Source of the DNA: Francisella frigiditurris
Lineage (GTDB): Bacteria; Pseudomonadota; Gammaproteobacteria; Francisellales; Francisellaceae
Assembly (NCBI RefSeq): GCF_001880225.1
Contig: NZ_CP009654.1
Location: 1,116,001-1,180,000, forward strand
DNA length: 64,000 nucleotides
Direction: 5' to 3'
The position numbers and the translations under genes were made by a program. Below are positions 1 through 8,853 of this stretch, piece by piece (positions within the stretch are counted from its first letter, which is position 1; every line of letters starts with the position of its first letter). Below the pieces are notes generated by a model, which was not told the origin of the DNA, did not search any database, and worked only from the letters and a program-made list of their open reading frames with translations.

Positions 1-132
1 TTTTTCTTTATTATTTGTTAATATTAAATCGCAAGCTTTTTCAAAGTTTTCATCAATTGATCTTTTTAAGTTTTCTAAAGTTTTAATTTCTAAATCAAAA
101 GTTTCTATTGCATTCTTAACATGGTTATTCAT
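1..132 (-). CDS. kdsD: Arabinose-5-phosphate isomerase (KdsD/KpsF type), N-terminal fragment
   Basis: Only the first 44 codons are inside the window; the gene runs off the left edge. The start is ATG (complement of 130-132) with a GGAGAT ribosome site just upstream. The peptide begins MNNHVKNAIETFDLEI and continues with a helical stretch containing DENFEKACDLIL. This resembles the N-terminal helix of KdsD/KpsF sugar-phosphate isomerases, which interconvert ribulose-5-phosphate and arabinose-5-phosphate for KDO synthesis. The SIS domain that would prove it lies outside. It is divergent from the pentose-phosphate gene rpe, whose product uses the same ribulose-5-phosphate pool. The family call is inference from a short N-terminus. 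Confidence 0.6.
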   Translation of the reverse strand, partial: MNNHVKNAIETFDLEIKTLENLKRSIDENFEKACDLILTNNKEK

Positions 133-269
133 TTCAATATCTCCTAAGAAGTAGATGAGAAATATTTCAACTACATGAGTAATATTATATAAAAGTTTTA
201 CTTATATACTCAAATCTTACTGCACAATATGTTAAAATTTTTTAAGTTATTTTAATTATTTAAATTTTT

Positions 270-941
270 ATGAAATCTTTTCAAATAAATCCCTCGATAC
301 TTTCAGCGAATTTGGCAAAACTAGGTGATGATGTTAAAGCTGTTTTAGAGGCTGGGGCAGATAATATTCATTTTGATGTTATGGATAATCATTATGTTCC
401 TAATCTAACATTTGGGCCTATGATACTTAAATCACTAAGAGATTATGGTATTAAAGCAGGCATGGATGTTCATCTAATGGTTAAACCAGTAGACTCTTTA
501 ATAGAGAGTTTTGCAGAAGCAGGGGCGACTAGTATAGTATTTCATCCGGAAGCTAGCGAACATATAGATAGAAGCTTACAGTTAATTAAGTCTTATAATA
601 TTCAAGCAGGTTTGGCTTTAAATCCAGCTACAAATTTAGATAGTCTGAAATATGTTGCTGATAAATTAGATAGGATTTTATTAATGTCTGTAAACCCTGG
701 TTTTGGTGGGCAGAAGTTTATTCCAGCAATTTTAGATAAAGCAAAAGAAACATCTCAGTGGATTAAAAATTCGGGTAAGAATATTCTTCTAGAAATAGAT
801 GGAGGAGTTAATCCTGAAAATATTGCAAAGATAGCAAAGTGTGGGGTAGATGCTTTTGTTGCAGGATCAGCAATTTTTAATTCTGAGAGTTATGAGAAAA
901 CTATTTTAATGATGAAAGAAAATTTAAAACATTTAGGATGA
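270..941 (+). CDS. rpe: Ribulose-phosphate 3-epimerase
   Basis: Interconverts D-ribulose-5-phosphate and D-xylulose-5-phosphate in the cytosolic pentose phosphate pathway. The 223-residue length is normal for the family. The barrel metal ligands are readable: His34 and Asp36 in [12 protein letters not shown], His68 in DVHLMV, and Asp177 in LEIDGGVN. The phosphate-binding loop [10 protein letters not shown] (141-150) is also present. Its TGA stop at 939-941 falls between the SD and ATG of galE, so the two are translationally coupled. Together with the HAD phosphatase downstream it forms a short co-directional sugar-metabolism operon. There is no strong SD before ATG 270. Confidence 0.96.
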   Translation: MKSFQINPSILSANLAKLGDDVKAVLEAGADNIHFDVMDNHYVPNLTFGPMILKSLRDYGIKAGMDVHLMVKPVDSLIESFAEAGATSIVFHPEASEHIDRSLQLIKSYNIQAGLALNPATNLDSLKYVADKLDRILLMSVNPGFGGQKFIPAILDKAKETSQWIKNSGKNILLEIDGGVNPENIAKIAKCGVDAFVAGSAIFNSESYEKTILMMKENLKHLG

Positions 942-943
942 TA

Positions 944-1963
944 ATGAGCAAGACAATTTTAGTTACTGGAGGAGCAGGATTTATAGGAAGTCATACCGTA
1001 GTTGAACTTTTAGAAAGAAATTATAAGGTTATTGTAGTTGATGATTTTTCAAATAGTAAAGAATCTGTTATAGAAAGAATAAAACAAATTACTCATAAAG
1101 ATTTCTTAAGTTTTAAGCTTAATATGCTTGATAAACTAAAGCTCAGAGAAGTGTTTGAGAAAAATAAAATTGATTCAGTAATTCATTTTGCAGGACTAAA
1201 GGCTGTTGGTGAAAGTGTTGAAAAACCAATGTTATATTATAGACATAATATAGATATTACTCTTAATCTCGTAGAATTGATGGAGGAGTATGAAATAAAT
1301 AATTTAGTATTTAGCTCCTCGGCTACAGTATATGGTATGGATAATAAAGTACCTTTTGTTGAAGGAATGCCTTTGAATGCAGTTAGTCCTTATGCTGCAA
1401 CAAAGTTAATTATAGAAAGGATTCTTGTAGATATACAAAAAGCATATTCAAATTTCAATATAGCTATTTTAAGATATTTTAATCCTGTTGGAGCACATGC
1501 TAGTGGAATTATAGGAGAAGACCCTGAAGGAATTCCTAATAATTTAATGCCATATTTAGCTCAAGTTGGTTCGGGTTTGAGGGATAGGCTTAATGTGTTT
1601 GGTGGAGATTATCAGACTCATGATGGTACAGCAATAAGAGATTATATTCATGTAAATGATTTAGCAGAAGGACATATCTTGGCGTTAGAAAAGCTTTATA
1701 AGGAGAAAGTCGGTTGTGAAGCTTATAATCTAGGATCAGGAAGCGGTTATAGTGTGCTAGATATTGTTAAGGCTTATGAAGAAGTCTTAGGTAAAAAAAT
1801 ATCGTATAAAATTGTCGATAGAAGAGATGGTGATATTGAAAGGATGTTAGCAGATATTACTAAGTCAAAGAGAGAACTGTCTTTTAATGTAAGTAAATCT
1901 TTATATGACATGTGCAAAGATACTATAAAGTGGCAAGAGTATACTAATTTGCACAAGTTATAA
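944..1963 (+). CDS. galE: UDP-glucose 4-epimerase
   Basis: Interconverts UDP-glucose and UDP-galactose, supplying UDP-galactose for LPS and capsule precursors. It is an extended SDR: the Rossmann signature TGGAGFIGS is at residues 8-16, the catalytic Tyr150-x3-Lys154 pair is in SPYAATK, and SSSATVYG precedes it. I prefer the ATG at 944, which has TAGGA five bases upstream and gives 339 aa (MSKTILVTGG). An in-frame ATG at 938 would add two residues but sits on top of the SD. The gene overlaps the end of rpe, which suggests coupled translation. Length and motifs are those of a full enzyme. Confidence 0.95.
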   Translation: MSKTILVTGGAGFIGSHTVVELLERNYKVIVVDDFSNSKESVIERIKQITHKDFLSFKLNMLDKLKLREVFEKNKIDSVIHFAGLKAVGESVEKPMLYYRHNIDITLNLVELMEEYEINNLVFSSSATVYGMDNKVPFVEGMPLNAVSPYAATKLIIERILVDIQKAYSNFNIAILRYFNPVGAHASGIIGEDPEGIPNNLMPYLAQVGSGLRDRLNVFGGDYQTHDGTAIRDYIHVNDLAEGHILALEKLYKEKVGCEAYNLGSGSGYSVLDIVKAYEEVLGKKISYKIVDRRDGDIERMLADITKSKRELSFNVSKSLYDMCKDTIKWQEYTNLHKL

Positions 1964-1978
1964 AGAAGGTCTTAAAGA

Positions 1979-2647
1979 ATGAAAAACTATATATTTGATT
2001 TAGATAATACACTTTATCCATATGATAATGGTCTTTTTGATATGCAACTTCAAAGGATGTCTGATTTTATAAAACTTAAGCTAGATATTTTAGATGATGA
2101 AAAAGCAAGTGCTATTAGAGATGAGCTTTATTATGAGTGTGGTTCAACCATGCTTGGTCTTATGAGATATCATAATATAGAATATAAAGAGTTCTTACAC
2201 TTTATTGATAACATTGAAATAAATCACTTTAGACCTAATAAAGAATTAAATGGAATATTATTAGATCTTAAAGAAAAGAATAAAAACTTATATATTTTTA
2301 CTAATGCATCAGACTTTCATGCAGATAGGGTTTTAAAGCAATTTGATCTACATCAATTTTTTCATGGCATTTTAACACTTGAAAAAACGGGACTTGTGCC
2401 AAAACCAAAGCAAAAATATTATGAAATAGGTCAGCAAAAATTTGGTCTAAATTTTGAAGATAGTGTCTTTTTTGAAGACTCTTCCCATAATCTAGTTACA
2501 GCAAAACATTTAGGCATGACTACAGTACTTGTGCATGCGGATAATGAAAAATCAGCTGCTAACTTTTATGATAATGCAGAAATTGATTATTATGTTAGAG
2601 ATGTAAAATCTTTCTTTAAGAGTGATTATATAGCTACCAGGAAATAA
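1979..2647 (+). CDS. HAD-superfamily pyrimidine 5'-nucleotidase
   Basis: A 222-residue HAD hydrolase. Motif I is FDLDNTLYPYDNGLF at 6-20, with nucleophile Asp7 and acid Asp9. The TNAS segment (motif II), Lys in KPKQKYY (motif III) and FFEDSSHNL (motif IV) follow in order. The DNTLYP signature is typical of the SDT1/YjjG-like nucleotidases that dephosphorylate pyrimidine mononucleotides; the exact substrate is inferred. It starts 15 bp after galE on the same strand and probably shares its transcript. Its last 14 bases overlap the end of the convergent PfkB kinase gene. Confidence 0.88.
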   Translation: MKNYIFDLDNTLYPYDNGLFDMQLQRMSDFIKLKLDILDDEKASAIRDELYYECGSTMLGLMRYHNIEYKEFLHFIDNIEINHFRPNKELNGILLDLKEKNKNLYIFTNASDFHADRVLKQFDLHQFFHGILTLEKTGLVPKPKQKYYEIGQQKFGLNFEDSVFFEDSSHNLVTAKHLGMTTVLVHADNEKSAANFYDNAEIDYYVRDVKSFFKSDYIATRK

Positions 2648-3761
2648 CTCTTATATTTTTATCAAGTTCCTTATCAAGCCATGATTTGATTTTTTCTATA
2701 TCTTCAGAAGTCTGTAAACCTGATTTTGCATCAGGATATTGTATAACTTGACTTGAGTTTATCAACGCATATTTTATGGCTTCAGAGATTTTTTTATTTT
2801 TGTATATGTTAGCACAAAAAGTAGAGCTGAATGCGTCTCCAGCACCTAGTGTATTTACTACATTTTCTGTATAAATAGCTTCTGAATGATAGAGACATTC
2901 TTTAGTTGCTGCATAAACACCTTTTTCTCCATCTGTTACTACAATAACGCGAGGACCTAGATTTAAGCATAGTTTAAAAAAGCTTTTTAACCTAAAGGTT
3001 GCATCTTGAAAAATTGCGGAACTAGTTTCAATTAGATTGTCATTTGTATCATCTCTAGCTTCAATTACATCAGAATCTTCTGTTGAAAGTAATGACATCA
3101 TAAGCTTCCTTGCTTCTTGGTAATTTAAAACAAGAGTATCTATGCCAAACATAGAGTCTTTAATAAAACTCTCCCCAACATCCAACTGGCTGGATCCAGG
3201 ATTTATAGCGACTTTTACATTATTTTCTGAAGCAATTTTAACTATTTCTGGAAGCCTGGCTGCGGAGGCCTTACTTAATGAGGTTATATATATAAAGTCA
3301 CTGTTTTTAATAGCATCATAAGGAAGATCATCTTTTAGAATATCTCTATTAGCTCCACGATATGCAAAAATAGTTCTATCTCCTCCTAATGAAGGTATTA
3401 CATATGAAGTTGCTGTTCCATAAGTATCAGAATATCTAACATTTGAAGTATCTATTCCTAGATCCAATAATTCTTTTATTATTTTTTCACCGGCCATATC
3501 TTTGCCAACTTTTCCAAAGAAGCTAACATCTAATCCTTGTTTTTTAAAGCTAACAGCTGTATTTGTAGCACCACCACCAGAAAAAGAATTGTGTTCTTTA
3601 ACCTCTATTTTTGCACCTTCTTCTAATAGCATGAATGATTGATTACTATCTTTCCTTTGCATATTCATAGTAAGCATTTCTTCATATTCGATAATAGTGT
3701 CTAAAGTTGCACCACCGATAACTAGGGTTTTTATGTTTTTATCCATAAGTAAAGCGTTCAT
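2634..3761 (-). CDS. PfkB-family carbohydrate/nucleoside kinase
   Basis: A ribokinase/adenosine-kinase fold enzyme of 375 aa that would phosphorylate a sugar or nucleoside with ATP. Visible features are the N-terminal IGGATLDTI, the substrate-lid GGGATNTAVSFKKQGLDVSFFGKVGKDMAG, and the C-terminal anion-hole motif NTLGAGDAF with the catalytic base near Asp309. An acidic, low-complexity insertion (STEDSDVIEARDDTNDN onward, about residues 226-255) interrupts the usual core and makes it longer than common ribokinases (about 310 aa). The substrate cannot be read from sequence; adenosine kinase-like and ribokinase-like are both possible. It is convergent with the HAD gene and monocistronic here. 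Confidence 0.88.
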   Translation of the reverse strand: MNALLMDKNIKTLVIGGATLDTIIEYEEMLTMNMQRKDSNQSFMLLEEGAKIEVKEHNSFSGGGATNTAVSFKKQGLDVSFFGKVGKDMAGEKIIKELLDLGIDTSNVRYSDTYGTATSYVIPSLGGDRTIFAYRGANRDILKDDLPYDAIKNSDFIYITSLSKASAARLPEIVKIASENNVKVAINPGSSQLDVGESFIKDSMFGIDTLVLNYQEARKLMMSLLSTEDSDVIEARDDTNDNLIETSSAIFQDATFRLKSFFKLCLNLGPRVIVVTDGEKGVYAATKECLYHSEAIYTENVVNTLGAGDAFSSTFCANIYKNKKISEAIKYALINSSQVIQYPDAKSGLQTSEDIEKIKSWLDKELDKNIRVISW

Positions 3762-3935
3762 AAAATCTCAAACAATTAAGCGAATTATAGCATTTATATA
3801 AGAGTATAATAAGTTACTTTATATACTTATTTAGAGTAATTTTTATAGAATTATTAACGATAAATTAGTATTATTTTATATGGCTTAAAATTTAAAGTTT
3901 AGTGTAGTTTATTTTTATTAAAGGAGATTTAATTA

Positions 3936-4754
3936 ATGCCTTCTAAAGTAGATTCTAAAGAAGAAAGAGGTTATATAATCCCTATTGGGGGAAGAGAGGA
4001 TAAGTTAGCAAGTCCTACAGTGTTACAAAAGTTTATTGATTTAGCTGGTGGCGCAGATGCTAAAATAGCTGTGATTCCTACAGCTTCTAAGCTTCCAGAT
4101 ACTGGTGATGAATATGTTAAAATCTTTAATTCAATGGGAGTTAAAGATGTTTACAATCTGAAAATCGAAACTAGGCTAGATGCAACAGTAAATGAGGAGT
4201 ATTTAAATACGCTGAGTGAATGTACTGGTGTATTTATGACAGGAGGTAATCAATTGTTACTTTCTACAACTCTAGGAGGCACACCTATTGCCCAAATGAT
4301 TAGAAGGTTAAGTGCTAGAGGTGTTCATGTCGCTGGAACTTCTGCTGGAGCGGCATTTATGTCTGGCTTTATGATTGCTAGTGGGCAACCAGGTCTTATG
4401 CCTAGATGTAACATGGTTAGTTTAGCGCCAGGATTAGGGCTTACTAACAAGTTATTAGTTGATCAACATTTCTCTCAAAGAGATAGGTTGGGTAGGTTAC
4501 TAACAGCATTATCTTACAATCCTTATATGGTTGGTATTGGGATAGATGAGGATACTGGGGCATTTTTAAATCCAGAAGGCGTTGTTGAAGTGGTTGGTAG
4601 TGGTATGATAACAATAGTTGATTTTTCTCATCTTAAGCATTCGTCTATGCATAATGCTAGAGATGATGACCCTATTAGTTTAGTTGATATCAGAATGCAT
4701 TTACTTCTTGAAGGCCAAAGATATAACTTGAATACTCATCTTGTAGAATTTTAA
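3936..4754 (+). CDS. cphB: Cyanophycinase (S51 serine peptidase)
   Basis: A cytosolic exopeptidase of the family that cuts cyanophycin (multi-L-arginyl-poly-L-aspartate) to beta-Asp-Arg dipeptides. The 272-aa protein carries IPIGGREDK at 15-23, MTGGNQLLL at 101-109, the nucleophile Ser136 in AGTSAGAAFMSG, and the hallmark DQHFSQRDRLGRL with His178, which distinguishes cyanophycinase from peptidase E. A clear AAGGAG SD lies before ATG 3936. The next gene is an isoaspartyl peptidase, the enzyme that would finish the job on beta-Asp-Arg. No cyanophycin synthetase is in the window, so the physiological substrate is uncertain. Confidence 0.9.
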   Translation: MPSKVDSKEERGYIIPIGGREDKLASPTVLQKFIDLAGGADAKIAVIPTASKLPDTGDEYVKIFNSMGVKDVYNLKIETRLDATVNEEYLNTLSECTGVFMTGGNQLLLSTTLGGTPIAQMIRRLSARGVHVAGTSAGAAFMSGFMIASGQPGLMPRCNMVSLAPGLGLTNKLLVDQHFSQRDRLGRLLTALSYNPYMVGIGIDEDTGAFLNPEGVVEVVGSGMITIVDFSHLKHSSMHNARDDDPISLVDIRMHLLLEGQRYNLNTHLVEF

Positions 4755-4826
4755 TCATTTGTTTTTCTCTTTTTATATAGTTCATATATAATTTTTATAA
4801 ATAAATTTTTACTCAGTGCAATTATT

Positions 4827-5687
4827 ATGCAAAAAATTATTATCCATGGCGGATGTGGCGCAAGAGAGGATAAAAACACTAGTTTTTCAGATTATCATGA
4901 GCATTTATTGTCGATTATTAAAAAATCATATGAATATTTAGTACAAGTAGATGATGCTAGAAAGGTGGCTATATTTGCAGCTAAACTATTAGAAGATGAT
5001 GATATATTTAATGCTGGTACAGGATCTAGAGTTCAGCAAGATGGACAAATAAGAATGTCAGCATCTATTATGGATAGTATTAGAAAGAAATTTGCAGGTG
5101 TCATAAATATTCAGAATGTTAAGAACCCTGTTGATGTAGCTAATAAATTGGCAGAGCAACATAATAGTGTATTGGCTGGACAGCAGGCTACAGATTTTGC
5201 TCATAATATTATGGATTTAGAGGCTTATAACCCTATGACAGAAAAACGTTGGAAGGAATATTTAAGCCTGAAAAAAGGATATACAGGAACTATAGGTGTA
5301 GTAGTCCTTGATTCTAAAAACAATATCTGCGCAATAACTTCAACAGGTGGAGCAGGTTTTGAATATCCTGGGAGGGTTGGCGATAGCCCAACAGTAGCTG
5401 GGAACTTCGTTAATGATATTGTGGGAATATCTTGTACTGGTATAGGTGAGCATATTGTTAATGAAGGTGTTGCTGTAAAAATTGCAACAAGAGTTAAAGA
5501 TGGAATGAGTCTTGAAGAGGCTGTGGATAAGTCTATAAATGAAAGTGACGAGTTAGGGTATTATGTTGGATTGATAGCTTTAGATAAAAAGGGCAATATC
5601 TATTCAGGATCAACTAAAGTTGCACAGACGTTATATGCTTATGCAGATGGCAACAAAATTAGAACTTTTTACGAAGAAAAAATGTAA
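4827..5687 (+). CDS. iaaA: Isoaspartyl peptidase / plant-type L-asparaginase
   Basis: An N-terminal-nucleophile hydrolase that cleaves isoaspartyl (beta-Asp-X) dipeptides and asparagine. The 286-residue precursor has IHGGCGA near the N-terminus, FNAGTGSRVQQDG at 61-73, and the autocleavage site before Thr155 in GYTGTIGVVVLD. TSTGGAGFEYPGRVGDSP follows, lining the substrate pocket, with GTGIGEH further on. Processing would give alpha and beta subunits. It lies 72 bp after cyanophycinase on the same strand, and the pair forms a logical two-step degradation path (polymer to beta-Asp-Arg to Asp plus Arg). The tRNA promoter begins immediately after its stop. Confidence 0.92.
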   Translation: MQKIIIHGGCGAREDKNTSFSDYHEHLLSIIKKSYEYLVQVDDARKVAIFAAKLLEDDDIFNAGTGSRVQQDGQIRMSASIMDSIRKKFAGVINIQNVKNPVDVANKLAEQHNSVLAGQQATDFAHNIMDLEAYNPMTEKRWKEYLSLKKGYTGTIGVVVLDSKNNICAITSTGGAGFEYPGRVGDSPTVAGNFVNDIVGISCTGIGEHIVNEGVAVKIATRVKDGMSLEEAVDKSINESDELGYYVGLIALDKKGNIYSGSTKVAQTLYAYADGNKIRTFYEEKM

Positions 5688-5695
5688 AAAACATG

Positions 5696-5724
5696 TTGAC
5701 TTAGAATAGTCTATATAGTTTAAT
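5696..5724 (+). promoter_or_regulatory. Sigma-70 promoter of the tRNA cluster
   Basis: TTGACT (5696-5701), a 17-bp spacer, then TTTAAT (5719-5724), placed so that transcription would begin a few bases before tRNA-Phe at 5735. It starts 8 bp after the iaaA stop codon. The overlapping TAATAT at 5721 is an alternative -10. Confidence 0.6.
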
Positions 5725-5734
5725 ATACGTCATT

Positions 5735-5810
<76 letters not shown>

Positions 5811-5826
5811 CTAATTAAAATATTGT

Positions 5827-5903
<77 letters not shown>

Positions 5904-5910
5904 TTTTTGT

Positions 5911-5987
5911 GCGTCCGTAGCTCATCTGGATAGAGCATCGGCCTTCTAAGCCGAGGGTAGCAGGTTCGAATCCTGCCGGACGTGCCA
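5911..5987 (+). tRNA. tRNA-Arg (TCT)
   Basis: The acceptor GCGTCCG pairs with CGGACGT (one G-U at the end). The anticodon loop CTTCTAA carries TCT and the T-arm is CAGGTTCGAATCCTG. The discriminator is G and CCA is encoded. It reads AGA/AGG, codons favoured in this AT-rich genome. Confidence 0.97.
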
Positions 5988-6008
5988 TTACATAGTAAGA
6001 GATGTAAT

Positions 6009-6085
6009 GGTGGTTGTAGCTCAGTTGGTAGAGCCCCGGATTGTGATTCCGGTTGTCGTGGGTTCAAGTCCCATCAATCACCCCA
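6009..6085 (+). tRNA. tRNA-His (GTG)
   Basis: The extra G-1 characteristic of tRNA-His (G6009) faces C73. The acceptor GTGGTTG pairs with CAATCAC through one G-U pair. The anticodon loop TTGTGAT carries GTG, and CCA is encoded. Confidence 0.97.
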
Positions 6086-6092
6086 CAATATT

Positions 6093-6175
6093 GCGGACGT
6101 GGCGAAATTGGTAGACGCACTGGATTTAGGTTCCAGCGGGCAACCGTGGGAGTTCGAGTCTCCCCGTCCGCACCA
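6093..6175 (+). tRNA. tRNA-Leu (TAG)
   Basis: A class II tRNA of 83 nt with acceptor GCGGACG pairing with CGTCCGC. The anticodon loop TTTAGGT carries TAG. The variable arm is short (CGGGCAACCG) and the T-arm is GGAGTTCGAGTCTCC. CCA is encoded. It is the last gene of the cluster; I see no clear hairpin terminator in the 95 bp after it. Confidence 0.96.
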
Positions 6176-6270
6176 TTCAAATTTAAAATTAAGCCCAAAC
6201 TCTAAATAATCATTGTAAAGACTATAAATACTTATTAAAGTATAAATATGTATATTATATTTATTTTAGA

Positions 6271-7527
6271 ATGATCAAATTCTCAAAAAAACATGTATTC
6301 TTTGCCGCTACTAGTACTATAGTAGAGTGGTATGACTTTATGCTCTTTGCATATTTGACTCCAATTATTGCACATAATTTTTTTCCACATGTAGATAAGT
6401 ATGCAGGAATCTTGATGACTTTTGGAGTTTTTGCTGCCGGTTTTTTTATGGGTCCCATAGGAAGTATGGTTATGGGGAGTGTGGGAGATCGTTTGGGTAG
6501 GAAAAGAGCATTAGTAATATCTTTATTAATGATGATTTTCCCTATGTTGGTGATTGTTTTTCTACCAACATATAATAGTATAGGTATTTTAGCCCCTTTA
6601 ATATTGATATTGATGAGACTTTTTCAAGGATTCTCAATAGGTGGGTCTTATGGTGGAGTAATGGTTCTTATGATTGAGTCAGCAAAATCTAATCGTAGAG
6701 GGTTTATTGCAAGTTTTGCGACTATGTCGTCTGGTACTGGCGTCTTTTTTGCATCTCTAGTGGTGATGATATTATCTGGGATATTAGGAAGTACTGCTTT
6801 AGATATTTGGGGTTGGAGAGTAGGGTATTTAGTTGGTTTGATTTTGGCAATAATTGCATTAATAATGAGACTGATCATACCAGAAAGTCACTCTTTCGAA
6901 AAGCTTAAAGAAGAAGGCGGAATCGCATTAACTCCAGTTCGCTCAATGTTTAAAGAGCAGGCAAAACCTTTGTTTTTTGCTATAGCATTGTCAGCATATG
7001 GTAATATTGCATATTATTTAATTTTGTCGTATCTAGAAACACACTTTATTGATCTTGGTTATTCTGAATTTTTTTCGTTAGCTATAATTACAGTTTTTAG
7101 TTTATTATTTTCATTCTCTGCACCATTATGGGGTTTAATGAGTGATTTCTTTGGTCGTAAAATATTAGTTAAAATTTCAATAGTGTTATACATAATATTT
7201 TCATATCCCGCATTTATTATGATGACTATGGGACCTGTTTATCTTGTACTTTCTACGGCTATATTAAGCATTCCACTTATGCTAATTTGGGGCTCATATG
7301 GTGCAGCAGCACCAGAGTTATTTCAAGCTAGATACCGCTATAGTGGTAATGCTTTGAGCTATAATATTGGGAATTCTTTTTTTGGTGGGACAGTACCTTT
7401 TGTTGCAACTCTATTATTAGTCATTGTAGGTAGTGCTTCAGCTCCTGCTTGGTTATTGATCGTTTCATCAATAATAATGATTCCAATAGTTTACTATATG
7501 CCAGAAACGAGATTTAAAGAAGTTTAG
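6271..7527 (+). CDS. MFS metabolite:H+ symporter (ProP/MHS-like)
   Basis: A 418-residue inner-membrane protein with about 12 hydrophobic segments. The N-terminal STIVEWYDFMLFAYLTP and the loop 2-3 motif GSVGDRLGRKRAL are characteristic of the metabolite:H+ symporter branch of the major facilitator superfamily (ProP, ShiA, KgtP relatives). A second GRK motif (SDFFGRKIL) marks the symmetrical loop in the second half. The solute cannot be inferred from sequence. The start ATG at 6271 lacks a strong SD. It stands alone between the tRNA cluster and capB, with about 90 bp to capB that contain the cap promoter. Confidence 0.85.
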   Translation: MIKFSKKHVFFAATSTIVEWYDFMLFAYLTPIIAHNFFPHVDKYAGILMTFGVFAAGFFMGPIGSMVMGSVGDRLGRKRALVISLLMMIFPMLVIVFLPTYNSIGILAPLILILMRLFQGFSIGGSYGGVMVLMIESAKSNRRGFIASFATMSSGTGVFFASLVVMILSGILGSTALDIWGWRVGYLVGLILAIIALIMRLIIPESHSFEKLKEEGGIALTPVRSMFKEQAKPLFFAIALSAYGNIAYYLILSYLETHFIDLGYSEFFSLAIITVFSLLFSFSAPLWGLMSDFFGRKILVKISIVLYIIFSYPAFIMMTMGPVYLVLSTAILSIPLMLIWGSYGAAAPELFQARYRYSGNALSYNIGNSFFGGTVPFVATLLLVIVGSASAPAWLLIVSSIIMIPIVYYMPETRFKEV

Positions 7528-7551
7528 TAAATATTACATTTTATCTGTTAC

Positions 7552-7580
7552 TTTATATAAATCTTTTATAATGATATAAT
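7552..7580 (+). promoter_or_regulatory. Predicted promoter of the capBCA operon
   Basis: TTTATA (7552-7557), a 17-bp spacer and a consensus TATAAT (7575-7580), ending about 37 bp before the TTG start of capB. The -10 is perfect and the -35 is weak. Confidence 0.5.
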
Positions 7581-7617
7581 CTTGGCGATATCTTATTGTT
7601 AATATAAGGATGTAGTT

Positions 7618-8832
7618 TTGGACTTTTTATTAGTAGCTGGCGTTTTTGTGGCTTTAGCTGTGTATTTAATAATAGAAAATATTTTTCACAATAAAAGTAT
7701 AAAAAGTGTTCCTATAAGAATTCATGTTAATGGAACTAGAGGAAAATCAAGTGTAGCTAGACTAATAGCTGCAGGTGTCAGAGCTGGTGGTTATAGGACT
7801 GTTGCTAAAACGACAGGAACATTGGCAAGATATATAGATACGGATGGTTCTGAAACACCAGTTTTTAGAATTGGTTATAGTAATATTGCAGAGCAGATAA
7901 AAATACTTTTTAAAGCAAGAAAAGCAAAGGCTGATGCCATTATTATCGAATGTATGGCTTTACAGCCTCTTTTACAATCTCTTTGTGAAAGAAAGTTAGT
8001 AAGAGCTACTCATGGAGTTTTGACAAATGCGCGTCCAGACCATTTAGATGTTATGGGTCCTACTGAAAGAGATGTTGCGAAAGCCTTAGCTGGAACAGTT
8101 CCTTTGGGGACAAAATATTTTACTGCTGAGGATGTTCATTTAGATTTTTTTGAGTATGCATGTAAGGATAGAGGTACAGAGCTTATAGTCGCTACTCCAG
8201 AAGATGCTGAAAAAATAACAGATGAAGAAATTAACAAATTTGTTTATTCAGAATTTAAAATTAATGTGGCTTTAGCCTTAAAAGTGACAGATGATCTTGG
8301 AATTCCAAGAGATGTGGCTTTAAAAGGAATGTGGGAAGCAACTCCAGATCCGGGAGCGATGACAGAGTATAATTTTGATATCCAAGGTAAAGAGATTAAT
8401 TTTGCAAATGCTTTTGCAGCAAATGATCCAGTGTCTACAAAAATGCTTTGGGATAAACTTTGTAGTAAGTACGAGGCATGCGATAAAAAAGTTCTTGTTG
8501 TTAATTGTAGAGATGATAGAGAAGATAGATCTAAACAAATGGCAGAAGCTGCTTTAGAATGGCAAACTCAAGATCTTATTGTACTTATTGGTACAGGAAC
8601 AGAGGTGTTTACTTCTTTTTATAAAAAATATGCAAAAGCACTTAGCAAGCCTATGGCAAAGGTAATTATTTGTGAAGAAATGACACCAATAGAGATTTTA
8701 AATAAAACTGTAGTCGCTAACCCTGGTGATTCATATATCTTGGTTGGTGTTGGGAATATTAAAGATATTGGTATGCAATTGGTCGATTTTTGTGATAATG
8801 AACATAAAAAGAAGCATAATTTAGAGGTTTAA
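7618..8832 (+). CDS. capB: CapB, poly-gamma-glutamate synthase ligase subunit
   Basis: A Mur-ligase-like amide ligase of the PgsB/CapB family (404 aa) that couples glutamate units using ATP. One N-terminal membrane helix (residues 2-20) anchors it. The nucleotide-binding HVNGTRGKSSVAR is at 36-48, followed by KTTGTLAR and LTNARPDHLDVMG. The start is TTG 7618, supported by AAGGA at 7606-7610; no ATG fits the start of the membrane helix. It heads a capB-capC-capA operon with the order and sequence features of the Francisella genes, whose products have been linked to virulence. A TTG start may limit its translation. Confidence 0.94.
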   Translation: MDFLLVAGVFVALAVYLIIENIFHNKSIKSVPIRIHVNGTRGKSSVARLIAAGVRAGGYRTVAKTTGTLARYIDTDGSETPVFRIGYSNIAEQIKILFKARKAKADAIIIECMALQPLLQSLCERKLVRATHGVLTNARPDHLDVMGPTERDVAKALAGTVPLGTKYFTAEDVHLDFFEYACKDRGTELIVATPEDAEKITDEEINKFVYSEFKINVALALKVTDDLGIPRDVALKGMWEATPDPGAMTEYNFDIQGKEINFANAFAANDPVSTKMLWDKLCSKYEACDKKVLVVNCRDDREDRSKQMAEAALEWQTQDLIVLIGTGTEVFTSFYKKYAKALSKPMAKVIICEEMTPIEILNKTVVANPGDSYILVGVGNIKDIGMQLVDFCDNEHKKKHNLEV

Positions 8833-8853
8833 CTTGTTAAGGAGTTGTTGTTT

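Noticed and set aside
8375..8557. Alternative frames within capB
   Set aside because: capB has continuous family motifs through this stretch.
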